Below, in pieces: positions 1 to 5,244 of a stretch of DNA of 25,473 bases. The notes beneath the pieces were generated by a model, which was not told the DNA's origin, ran no database searches, and saw only the letters and a list, made by a program, of their open reading frames with translations. Source of the stretch: a virus; IMG/VR virus record IMGVR_UViG_3300035119_000065, positions 1 through 25,473 of that record; one strand, 5' to 3'. The translations under genes and the position numbers were made by a program. Numbering within the stretch: position 1 is the first letter of the stretch; every line of letters begins with the position of its first letter.

Positions 1-107
1 TTCAGAAAGCGTTTTTCGTAGGTCAGGTACAGCCGTTGCGTCGCGAGGCTGCGCCCCTCGCTGGCGAGTACTAACTGGTGGTACGACGCGGCATCGTGCA
101 AGTCCAC
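1..107 (-). CDS. int: Tyrosine-recombinase integrase, N-terminal fragment (cut by window edge)
   Basis: Reading leftward from a GTG at 107-105, an open frame of 35 codons continues to the window edge. It contains YHQLVLASEGRSLATQRLY followed by LTYEKRFL. This is the pattern of the SAM-like core-binding domain at the N-terminus of tyrosine integrases: a helix, then (E)xGxSxxTxxxYxxxxxxFL. The catalytic domain would lie outside the window, so no catalytic residue can be checked. A GGAGGGGG ribosome-binding site (minus strand, 122-115) lies 7 nt before the GTG and supports this start. The gene lies downstream of the repressor on the same strand, the usual place for a temperate phage integrase. 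The call rests on a short fragment and on the context. Confidence 0.6.
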   Translation of the reverse strand, partial: MDLHDAASYHQLVLASEGRSLATQRLYLTYEKRFL

Positions 108-144
108 AACAACACCCCCTCCGCGGCTCTGTCTGGGTCGCTGT

Positions 145-163
145 GGAATATACGTTCTATTCC
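145..163. promoter_or_regulatory. Inverted repeat GGAATA-N7-TATTCC upstream of integrase
   Basis: A perfect 6-bp inverted repeat with a 7-bp spacer lies 38 bp upstream of the integrase start, in the 132-bp gap between the repressor stop and integrase. It may bind a regulator of int or be an excisionase or arm-type site. The inner stretch GAATATACGTTC also resembles a Gram-positive LexA box (GAACATATGTTC) at 10 of 12 positions, but it is not a good palindrome. I see nothing else in 108-239. Confidence 0.3.
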
Positions 164-239
164 GCGAGTAGACCCGGCGGTTAAAGGGGTGCTGCCGGCG
201 CTGTCCAGTCACAATCACGTCTCTAGCCGTGTTAAAAGG

Positions 240-782
240 TCACGCCGCCCGATAGAGGTCATGCCGAGCCCACGCAGAAGAGCGAGTTAAGCGGCGGCTA
301 GACGTCTGTTTACCCGCAGTTGGTAACTGATCTGAGCTGCTAACAGTGGGTCCGCGCGGGCTGTTAATGGTGGGCTCGAGCGTCGCTTCTCCGAACGCCT
401 CTGCCAGACGGATGTTGGCGTCGATCACCGCGAGCTGCACGGCGCGCGGGTAGCGGCCAACGACCTCGCCGAACTGGCGAAAACGACGGCGGATCTTGCG
501 GTCGGTCGGGTCGTCAGGCTCGGGCTCTGGTTGGACGCCAGCCTGGAGCCGCCGGGCGGCCTCGACGAGTCGATCAGGATCGTGACCCGCCAGGCGCAGC
601 ACTTCGAGGGGTGAGTCACCGGTGATTTGAGCGAGTGCCAGGCAAGACTCGAAGTCGGGCGTGTAGCGGGCAATGCGCCAGTGGCCGACCACGCTGGGTG
701 ACCTGCGGATCGCGCGCGCTAGGTCGGCTTGATTGCCGCCGTACACCGCCACGGCGCGCTCAATGAGATCCGCGAGACTCAT
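240..782 (-). CDS. Helix-turn-helix repressor, CI-like
   Basis: This 180-residue protein has an N-terminal lambda-repressor/Cro-type helix-turn-helix at about residues 5-60: YGGNQADLARAIRRSPSVVG matches the Q-x-x-L-A-x-A-x-x-x-S pattern of the recognition helices. The C-terminal part is charged, then Ser/Thr-rich, and shows no LexA-type Ala-Gly cleavage site or Ser/Lys peptidase pair. If it is the immunity repressor, it probably is not inactivated by RecA-stimulated self-cleavage. It is transcribed away from the Cro-like gene, with integrase downstream on the same strand. The ATG at 782-780 lies just inside a sigma70-like promoter (798-826, minus). The role as lysogeny repressor is inferred from the fold and divergent arrangement. 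Confidence 0.7.
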   Translation of the reverse strand: MSLADLIERAVAVYGGNQADLARAIRRSPSVVGHWRIARYTPDFESCLALAQITGDSPLEVLRLAGHDPDRLVEAARRLQAGVQPEPEPDDPTDRKIRRRFRQFGEVVGRYPRAVQLAVIDANIRLAEAFGEATLEPTINSPRGPTVSSSDQLPTAGKQTSSRRLTRSSAWARHDLYRAA

Positions 783-797
783 ATCTGTTACCGCCCA

Positions 798-826
798 AGT
801 GTAGTGCAGCTACATCGCCGCTGCAA
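798..826 (-). promoter_or_regulatory. Leftward promoter of repressor (PRM-like)
   Basis: On the minus strand, TTGCAG (826-821) and TACACT (803-798) are separated by exactly 17 bp, and the repressor ATG begins at 782. The boxes match the sigma70 consensus only in part. The spacing and position are good. The -10 box overlaps the palindrome TGTAG-N5-CTACA at 800-814, so a protein bound there would block this promoter. Confidence 0.45.
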
Positions 827-840
827 TAGTGTTGCTACAT
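800..840. promoter_or_regulatory. Paired operator-like repeats in the immunity region
   Basis: TAGTGCAGCTACAT (802-815) and TAGTGTTGCTACAT (827-840) are direct repeats, 12 of 14 identical, spaced 25 bp apart. The first is the core of a palindrome, TGTAG-N5-CTACA (800-814). The second overlaps GCAA-N5-TTGC (823-835). A third related half-site, TAGTGCTCTGCAA, occurs on the minus strand at about 862-874, within a pair of CTATGCTA direct repeats (854-861 and 872-879). The sites overlap both promoter boxes, as expected for repressor and Cro operators. Confidence 0.5.
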
Positions 841-860
841 TCTTTGCCTTGTTCTATGCT
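832..860 (+). promoter_or_regulatory. Rightward early promoter (PR-like)
   Basis: TTGCTA (832-837) and TATGCT (855-860) are separated by 17 bp and lie 32 bp before the Cro-like ATG. Each box matches four of six sigma70 consensus bases. The -35 box lies inside the second operator-like repeat (827-840). This would drive the early operon that starts at 892. Confidence 0.5.
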
Positions 861-891
861 ATTGCAGAGCACTATGCTACGAGGAGGTCGG

Positions 892-1140
892 ATGTTGGGG
901 CTTGTTGAGCGCCTGTCTGCGATTCAGGTGGCGCATAAATGGTCGGATCAAGACTTCGCTCGCCAGCTGGGCATCACACGGGTGATGTGGCAGCAGGTGC
1001 AGCACAGCGATCGTCGTTTCGGGCAGAGGACCTTGCGAACGATCGTTCGCGCCTTCCCCGAGCTTGGCTCGGAGGTGCTCGGCTATCTCAGTGATGCGCC
1101 GGACGAGGTCGAGGATGCCGCCGAACCTCTATCAGCCTGA
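892..1140 (+). CDS. Cro-like helix-turn-helix regulator
   Basis: The protein has 82 residues counted from the ATG at 892, which has an excellent GAGGAGG ribosome-binding site at 881-887. The frame stays open upstream to a GTG at 829, but that start would lie within the promoter and has no ribosome-binding site. The sequence WSDQDFARQLGITRVMWQQV is a helix-turn-helix of the phage Cro/transcriptional-regulator kind, with the ARQLGIT turn between the two helices. A short acidic tail follows. It is the first gene of the rightward early operon and lies opposite the repressor, so it probably represses the repressor promoter during lytic growth. Confidence 0.7.
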   Translation: MLGLVERLSAIQVAHKWSDQDFARQLGITRVMWQQVQHSDRRFGQRTLRTIVRAFPELGSEVLGYLSDAPDEVEDAAEPLSA

Positions 1141-1155
1141 ATGGAGGTGCGGGGC

Positions 1156-2220
1156 ATGAGTCCGCGGAACGGGCGCGCACCAGCGTCCACCGAGGAGACC
1201 GCGATCGCGGTGCCCGGGAGTCTGAACGCGACTGGATTGGATCTGCGACCAGGGCTGTCGGTCCAGGAATGGACGTCGGTCGGGACGGCACTCGCACGCG
1301 TCGACCGCGCGTATCGCTGGTGGGTCGGTGACTGGCTGAACTACGGCAGTGCGGAGTACGGCGAAATGTACGCCGAAGCAGCGGCAAGCACAGGACTCGA
1401 ATACGGCAGCCTCAACCAGTGCAAGGTTGTGGCTAACTCAGTTGAATTTGTACGTCGACGTACAAATCTTTCCTGGTCACACCATTACGAAGTCGCGTCG
1501 CTCGAGCCAGACGAGCAGGATGTGTGGCTGGAGCGGGCCGAGACAAAGAGCTGGACCGTCAAGGAACTACGCGCATGGATCAAGGGAGGCAAACGCAAAC
1601 CGTTGCCGACACATACACCATTGCTGCGGTTCTGTCAGGACCTCGACACGTCAGTCATCGTCGCGCAAATCCTGCGGGTGTATTTCCCGGACGCGGAGAC
1701 TGCGTTCGACTCGACGGGTGGTGATGGTGGATTCTGGGACGGCTCTGAGCCTGTCCAGGTCACCGCGCTGTACGTCGATCCGCAACATGCGGCGGATAGC
1801 GACGTGGCTGATTTCCGCCAGTTGGAGTACGACGACGAGCGTTTCGACGTGGTGCTCTTCGATCCACCACACATTGCCGATGGCGGCACCGATTCCATCA
1901 TGGCGGCGAAATTCGGAACCTACGCCAACGAAGACCTGGCGGATGTGATTGGCGACGGCGTGCGAGAAGCGTGGCGCGTCGCGCGACTCGGAATCATCGT
2001 CAAAGTGACGGACCACGTGCACGGCCAGCGCTACGTGTTGGAAAGCGACTGGGTGCGTGAGGCTATCGACCAGGTCCCGTTCGATGAGGTCCACCAGGTC
2101 CGCTCCGGGGCAATGGTCGATCCGAAGTGGGAGGAGCAACTGTCGGCGTACAACAACGGCTCGACATTTCTCATTTTCCGAAAAGACTCGGCGATGCATG
2201 TGCGGCGGGAGCGCGCATGA
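1156..2220 (+). CDS. DNA-binding domain fused to DNA N-methyltransferase
   Basis: The protein has 354 residues from the ATG at 1156, chosen because GGAGGTG at 1143-1149 is well spaced; an ATG at 1141 directly follows the previous stop. Residues from about 25 to 145 form a helical domain (RWWVGDWLNYG, then LSWSHHYEVASL, then WTVKELRAWIK). I recall this from phage and plasmid proteins with ParB-like helix-turn-helix segments. The second half is a class I SAM-dependent DNA methyltransferase with the catalytic motif DPPH (residues 236-239, after FDVVLF). The D-P-P-H/Y/F type modifies N6 of adenine or N4 of cytosine. A clear FxGxG SAM-binding loop is not obvious; FDSTGGDGG may take that place. The fused domain may supply DNA targeting. 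Its product may protect phage DNA from host restriction. Confidence 0.72.
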   Translation: MSPRNGRAPASTEETAIAVPGSLNATGLDLRPGLSVQEWTSVGTALARVDRAYRWWVGDWLNYGSAEYGEMYAEAAASTGLEYGSLNQCKVVANSVEFVRRRTNLSWSHHYEVASLEPDEQDVWLERAETKSWTVKELRAWIKGGKRKPLPTHTPLLRFCQDLDTSVIVAQILRVYFPDAETAFDSTGGDGGFWDGSEPVQVTALYVDPQHAADSDVADFRQLEYDDERFDVVLFDPPHIADGGTDSIMAAKFGTYANEDLADVIGDGVREAWRVARLGIIVKVTDHVHGQRYVLESDWVREAIDQVPFDEVHQVRSGAMVDPKWEEQLSAYNNGSTFLIFRKDSAMHVRRERA

Positions 2221-2414
2221 GACTTGAACTGGCAGACCTGAATCAATTCGGTGTCTCGCGGTTGGAGGATGACTACGCCGCGGTGCAGCGACGCGACGGT
2301 GGGAAAACATCCCGGGCTGATTTCGCGCTGGGTTGGATGGCAATGGCGGTGCGTCATCGGCTGTGGTCGTACTTCACCGCGGCGGCGCGCCAGCGGCTTG
2401 AGGAGGCGGCATGA
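2217..2414 (+). CDS. Small helical protein of unknown function
   Basis: This 65-residue product starts at an ATGA overlap with the methyltransferase stop, so translation is probably coupled. It is rich in Arg, Ala and Leu and looks mostly helical (ADFALGWMAMAVRHRLWSY). I do not recognise a family. The strict overlaps on both sides (the next gene starts at 2411) are the best evidence that it is a real gene of the early operon. Confidence 0.6.
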   Translation: MRLELADLNQFGVSRLEDDYAAVQRRDGGKTSRADFALGWMAMAVRHRLWSYFTAAARQRLEEAA

Positions 2415-2518
2415 GCGTGCTGCTCCGCTCGCCGTGGGGCCACGTGCTGCTGGTGTTCGTTATCGTGGTGCTGACCTACGCCGTCGGCACGCTCATCGTC
2501 AGGTGGGTAGCCGTATGA
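2411..2518 (+). CDS. Tiny single-pass membrane protein (35 aa)
   Basis: An ATG at 2411 overlaps the preceding TGA, preceded by GAGGAGG at 2400-2406. It opens a 35-codon frame ending at 2518, where its TGA overlaps the next ATG. The product has a short N-terminus (MSVLLRSPWG), one hydrophobic segment (HVLLVFVIVVLTYAVGTLIV) and an Arg-Trp end. It is a small inner-membrane protein. Size and place suggest a role such as a holin-like or host-takeover peptide, but no specific function can be assigned. Confidence 0.6.
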   Translation: MSVLLRSPWGHVLLVFVIVVLTYAVGTLIVRWVAV

Positions 2519-2781
2519 CCAGCAACGCCCAGACCGACGTCCGACGCGCGCGCTACCGTGCCTGGAAACGCACGCATCTCACCGAGTCGGAGGTCGAAGT
2601 GTGGCTCGCGGCGTGGCAGGCTGGCGCATCCGAGACGCTGCACCTCGACGCCCAGCTGGCGCGCGACCTGGGCCAGATTCACCAACTCCTGGAACGGCTC
2701 GAGCACCACGTACGGGAGTACGCCGAACGCGAGGTCGAGGACGGCTCCGCCTACTGGTTCACCGAGGACGATCCCGCATGA
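2515..2781 (+). CDS. Hypothetical charged helical protein (88 aa)
   Basis: The start ATG at 2515 overlaps the stop of the tiny membrane protein, and the stop at 2781 overlaps the next ATG. The product is strongly charged, with long predicted helices, for example RDLGQIHQLLERLEHHVREY at about residues 50-69, which has heptad-like Leu/Ile spacing and could form a short coiled coil. There is no cysteine or recognisable catalytic motif. Function unknown. It lies between two tiny membrane proteins and is translated with them. Confidence 0.65.
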   Translation: MTSNAQTDVRRARYRAWKRTHLTESEVEVWLAAWQAGASETLHLDAQLARDLGQIHQLLERLEHHVREYAEREVEDGSAYWFTEDDPA

Positions 2782-2903
2782 CACACGTCGACCTGCCAGG
2801 CTGGGCGTGGCTGCTCATCGTCTGGTGTCTGCTCAGCGGATTGTTCGCCGCGGGCATGGCCAGGTGGTTCCGGTTCATGCGCGACGGAGATCGTGACTGG
2901 TGA
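2778..2903 (+). CDS. Tiny single-pass membrane protein (41 aa)
   Basis: This 41-codon gene starts at an ATGA overlap at 2778 and ends at 2903 in a GTGA overlap with the nuclease gene. The product has one hydrophobic segment (GWAWLLIVWCLLSGLFAAGM) followed by a basic, aromatic tail (ARWFRFMRDGDRDW). By the positive-inside rule, the C-terminus would face the cytoplasm. No family recognised. It is similar in size and plan to the product of 2411-2518 but not clearly related in sequence. Confidence 0.6.
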   Translation: MTHVDLPGWAWLLIVWCLLSGLFAAGMARWFRFMRDGDRDW

Positions 2904-3319
2904 CCGCGCACGTGCAGGCGTATCGCGTGTCGGCGCCGACGCTGACCAGGGCCCAGCTCGTGTTGCTCGAGGGCGCTGGTGAAGAAGAGCTCACCCGCTT
3001 CGTCAAGGCGCGGGCAAGAGTGCACGGCTGGTCTGGCTGGCACGTGCGCGACTCGGACGGCGTCATGGAGTCGGTGCACACGCTGCGGCTGGACGGCTTC
3101 TGCGACGGTCTCGGGGTACCCGACTGGTACTTCTGGCATGAAACGTTGAAGCAGTCGTTCTGGGCCGAGCTGAAGGGTGTGGGTGGTCGTCTGATGCCAC
3201 ACCAGAAGGAGCGGATCGCGTCCATGCGCAAGGCAGGAACCATCGTGATGGTCTGGTATCCGCGTGACGGTCAAGCCATCGAGCACACCTTTCGCTACGG
3301 CCTGGGAGAGACCGCATGA
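2900..3319 (+). CDS. VRR-NUC-type PD-(D/E)XK nuclease
   Basis: The 139-residue protein starts at a GTG in a GTGA overlap. It shows the nuclease core expected of phage VRR-NUC enzymes: an N-terminal Glu (residue 28-30, GEEELTRFV), GVPDW with Asp75, the E90-x-K92 pair in FWAELKGVGG, and Q102 in MPHQKERI, then a helix and AGTIVMVWYPRD. These are the E...PD...ExK...Q signatures of the superfamily, whose members cut branched or flap DNA and include standalone phage enzymes near recombination genes. A role as a Holliday-junction or structure-specific nuclease in phage replication or recombination is likely. No separate exonuclease partner for RecT is visible in the window, so this is a candidate partner, which is inference. 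Confidence 0.78.
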   Translation: MTAHVQAYRVSAPTLTRAQLVLLEGAGEEELTRFVKARARVHGWSGWHVRDSDGVMESVHTLRLDGFCDGLGVPDWYFWHETLKQSFWAELKGVGGRLMPHQKERIASMRKAGTIVMVWYPRDGQAIEHTFRYGLGETA

Positions 3320-3510
3320 ACGAGGAAATGGTGGAGGAGACCATCGCACGGCTGCTGATGGAGGTGCCCGAGCTGTGTCAGCAGTTCGGCTGCCGTGCGC
3401 CCGTGCAGACCTGGTGCCCTCTATGTCGTGCCTTTTTTTGCGACGAGCACGAGCAGCTGACGCCGATACGTCGACACGACTGCCTGCGCGGGCCCTCGGA
3501 GGTCGCATGA
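3316..3510 (+). CDS. Small zinc-binding protein (64 aa)
   Basis: The start ATG overlaps the nuclease stop (ATGA), and the gene ends in an ATGA overlap with the PP-loop gene. After an acidic helix, the sequence shows CRAP, WCPLCRAFFCDEHE and RHDC. The Cys/His spacing (C-x7-C-x2-C-x4-C-x2-H, then H-x-C) looks like a B-box or treble-clef zinc module. Such modules mediate protein or nucleic-acid contacts. It could be an accessory to the nuclease upstream or the PP-loop enzyme downstream. No closer family is recognised. Confidence 0.62.
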   Translation: MNEEMVEETIARLLMEVPELCQQFGCRAPVQTWCPLCRAFFCDEHEQLTPIRRHDCLRGPSEVA

Positions 3511-4283
3511 GGGTCCTGTCGCTGGGTGCGGGGGTCCAAAGCTCGACGCTGCTGCTGATGGCGTGCCACGGTGAGCTTGAGCTCGATGCGGCGATCTTCG
3601 CGGATACGCAGTGGGAGCCGGCCGCGGTGTACGAGTGGCTGGCGTTCCTGAAGCTTCAGGCTGACGCCGCGTCGATCCCGCTGCACCGCGTCACCGCCGG
3701 CAGCATCCGTGACATCACGCTGGGGGCGGCAGGGAGGCGAAGCGCCTCCCTGCCGCTGTACGTCCAGCAGTCGAGTGGTGCTGAGGGCATCGGCCGGCGC
3801 CAGTGCACCAAGGAGTACAAGCTGCGTCCGATCCAGCGACTGCTTCGGTCCTGGGGCGCGACCGCCGCGCGGCCAGTCGACATGCTCATCGGCATCAGTC
3901 TCGATGAGTACACGCGCATGGCCGACTCGCGCGTGCACTACGTCCGCAACGTCTTTCCGTTGGTCGAGCGCGGTATGACGCGCGGGGATTGCATCCAGTG
4001 GCTGGAGCGCCACGGCTACCCCGAGCCGGTCAAGTCGGCGTGCATCGGCTGTCCGTACCGGCGCAATAGCGAGTGGCGCAAGCTGACGACGGCGGAGTTT
4101 GCCGACGCGGTCGACTTCGATGAGCGCATCCGTCACCACAACCACAAGATGACGGGCCAGCAGTTCCTGCACCGCTCGTTCGTCCCGCTCGCGGAGGTCG
4201 ACCTGCGCTCGGAACAGGACCGCGGCCAGCTCGAGCTCGACTTCGACGGGTGTGGCGTGCTGTGCGCCGGAGACGTGGCCTGA
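3507..4283 (+). CDS. PAPS-reductase-like PP-loop (adenine nucleotide alpha hydrolase) enzyme
   Basis: The 258-residue protein begins with the PP-loop SLGAGVQSS (residues 5-13; SxGxxS type). This binds the pyrophosphate of ATP or an adenylated substrate in N-type ATP pyrophosphatases and PAPS reductases. Further family features are FADTQWEP (31-38), RRQCTKEYKLRPI with Cys100, GISLDEYTR, and CIGCPYR with Cys179 and Cys182. The three cysteines could hold an iron-sulphur cluster or do sulphur transfer. Phages often carry this family, and it is usually labelled phosphoadenosine phosphosulfate reductase, though its true substrate is unknown. With two DNA methyltransferases nearby, a role in nucleic-acid modification is possible. 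ATG 3507 is chosen because it overlaps the previous stop; an upstream extension in frame would cover the zinc-protein gene. Confidence 0.75.
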   Translation: MRVLSLGAGVQSSTLLLMACHGELELDAAIFADTQWEPAAVYEWLAFLKLQADAASIPLHRVTAGSIRDITLGAAGRRSASLPLYVQQSSGAEGIGRRQCTKEYKLRPIQRLLRSWGATAARPVDMLIGISLDEYTRMADSRVHYVRNVFPLVERGMTRGDCIQWLERHGYPEPVKSACIGCPYRRNSEWRKLTTAEFADAVDFDERIRHHNHKMTGQQFLHRSFVPLAEVDLRSEQDRGQLELDFDGCGVLCAGDVA

Positions 4284-4299
4284 TGGCGCGCGTACCGGC
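4281..4299 (+). repeat. 19-bp direct repeat at two gene starts (second copy 4718-4736)
   Basis: TGATGGCGCGCGTACCGGC occurs identically at 4281-4299 and 4718-4736. In both places it spans a TGATG stop/start overlap and codes for the same first residues, MARVPA. The genes that follow are unrelated. Confidence 0.85.
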
Positions 4300-4720
4300 T
4301 GGCGGATTGATCCTGCCGCCGGGCGTCAAGGGTGTCCGCGGTCGCGATCTGTGGCCGACGCCGGATGTGCTGAAGCTCGCCAGTGGTGCGCTGCTGAAGC
4401 ATCACGGCGAGTGGATGCCGATGCCCATCGGCGAGGCCAAGGTGTACCGCGGACCGCACGACCTGACGGTCCTCGTCAGCCTGGACGACCGCGGCGACGC
4501 GTGGGGTCCGCTGCTGCACATGAGCCTGAGCCTGCCGCGCGGGTATCCGGACTGGGACACGATCTACGCGGTCACCCGCGCCGTTTTCGGCGAGCAGGTC
4601 GACGCCATGATGCCGATCCCGCGCGAGGAGGCGTTCATACATCACGCCGTGAAGGGACAACGACACGTCTTTCACGTCACCGAAATGCCGGAAGCCTGGC
4701 CGGCTGAGGGCCACGTCTGA
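4283..4720 (+). CDS. Conserved phage hypothetical protein (145 aa), DUF7694-like
   Basis: The ATG at 4283 lies in a TGATG overlap with the PP-loop gene. The product contains PLLHMSLSLPRGYPDWDTIY, then AVTRAVFGEQVDAMMPIPRE, then EAFIHHAVKGQRHVFHV. This order (H-x-S-x-S with R/G-x-P-x-W-D, a helix ending FG, a D-x-x-M-x-x-P segment and a final H-x-F-H) resembles a phage domain of unknown function that I recall as DUF7694. I cannot verify the family number. There is no signal peptide or membrane segment. It lies between modification genes and the lytic enzyme in the same operon. Confidence 0.6.
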   Translation: MARVPAGGLILPPGVKGVRGRDLWPTPDVLKLASGALLKHHGEWMPMPIGEAKVYRGPHDLTVLVSLDDRGDAWGPLLHMSLSLPRGYPDWDTIYAVTRAVFGEQVDAMMPIPREEAFIHHAVKGQRHVFHVTEMPEAWPAEGHV

Positions 4721-5244
4721 TGGCGCGCGTACCGGCGTTCGTGGCTGGCCTGGTGTGCGGCCTGGTGCTCGGCACCGCGGTCATCATCGGCCACGCCGAC
4801 GACGTGCAGGCGGAGGTGCTCGCGGCGGCCAGTGCGGCACACGTGGACCCGCAGCAGCTCCAGGGCGCGGTCAACACGCTCGAGGCGCACGGCATGCCGG
4901 CCGACCCGTACGTGTACTTGCGCAGCACAGGTGAATTGCCTTCTGAGTCTGAGAAAACTCTGCCGCCGTCGGCGCCGAGCTCACCAGCGGCGTCGGCGAG
5001 CGGTGTTTTCTCCAGCAGAGTGGCGTGCATCATCACGCACGAGAGCCAGGGCAATCCGCGCGCCTACAACCGCAGCGGCGCCGCAGGCCTCGGCCAGTTC
5101 TTGCCCAGCACCTGGGCGAGCACACCCCAGGGTCGCGCCGGGTTGAGCGTGTGGGACCCCGCCGCCAACACGGCAGCTATCAACTACATGCTCGCGGCCG
5201 GGCGCGCTCGGGAATTTGACGCCGTGAGATTTTTCGGATGCTGA
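4720..5244 (+). CDS. Membrane-anchored lysozyme-like (transglycosylase/Rpf-type) wall hydrolase
   Basis: The 174-residue protein has an N-terminal hydrophobic segment (residues 5-26, FVAGLVCGLVLGTAVIIGHA) that would act as signal or anchor. A Pro/Ser-rich linker at about 70-95 follows. Then comes a lysozyme-like domain: ACIITHESQGNPRAYN with catalytic Glu108, SGAAGLGQFLPSTW, and WDPAANTAAINYMLAAG. These are the hallmarks of SLT transglycosylases and resuscitation-promoting-factor-like folds, which cleave the glycan strands of peptidoglycan. It ends in Cys and overlaps the C5 methyltransferase start by 7 bp. It may be the endolysin, with the N-terminal segment acting as a signal-arrest-release anchor. 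The early-operon position is odd for that. Confidence 0.7.
   Translation: MARVPAFVAGLVCGLVLGTAVIIGHADDVQAEVLAAASAAHVDPQQLQGAVNTLEAHGMPADPYVYLRSTGELPSESEKTLPPSAPSSPAASASGVFSSRVACIITHESQGNPRAYNRSGAAGLGQFLPSTWASTPQGRAGLSVWDPAANTAAINYMLAAGRAREFDAVRFFGC

Noticed and set aside
148-159. LexA-like box in the integrase upstream region
   Set aside because: Ten of twelve bases match a Gram-positive LexA box, but one arm is broken and the host LexA type is unknown. Kept only as an unnamed inverted repeat.
1651-2343. Open frame of 230 codons on the minus strand
   Set aside because: Antisense of the DPPH methyltransferase; His/Arg/Val-rich with no motif.
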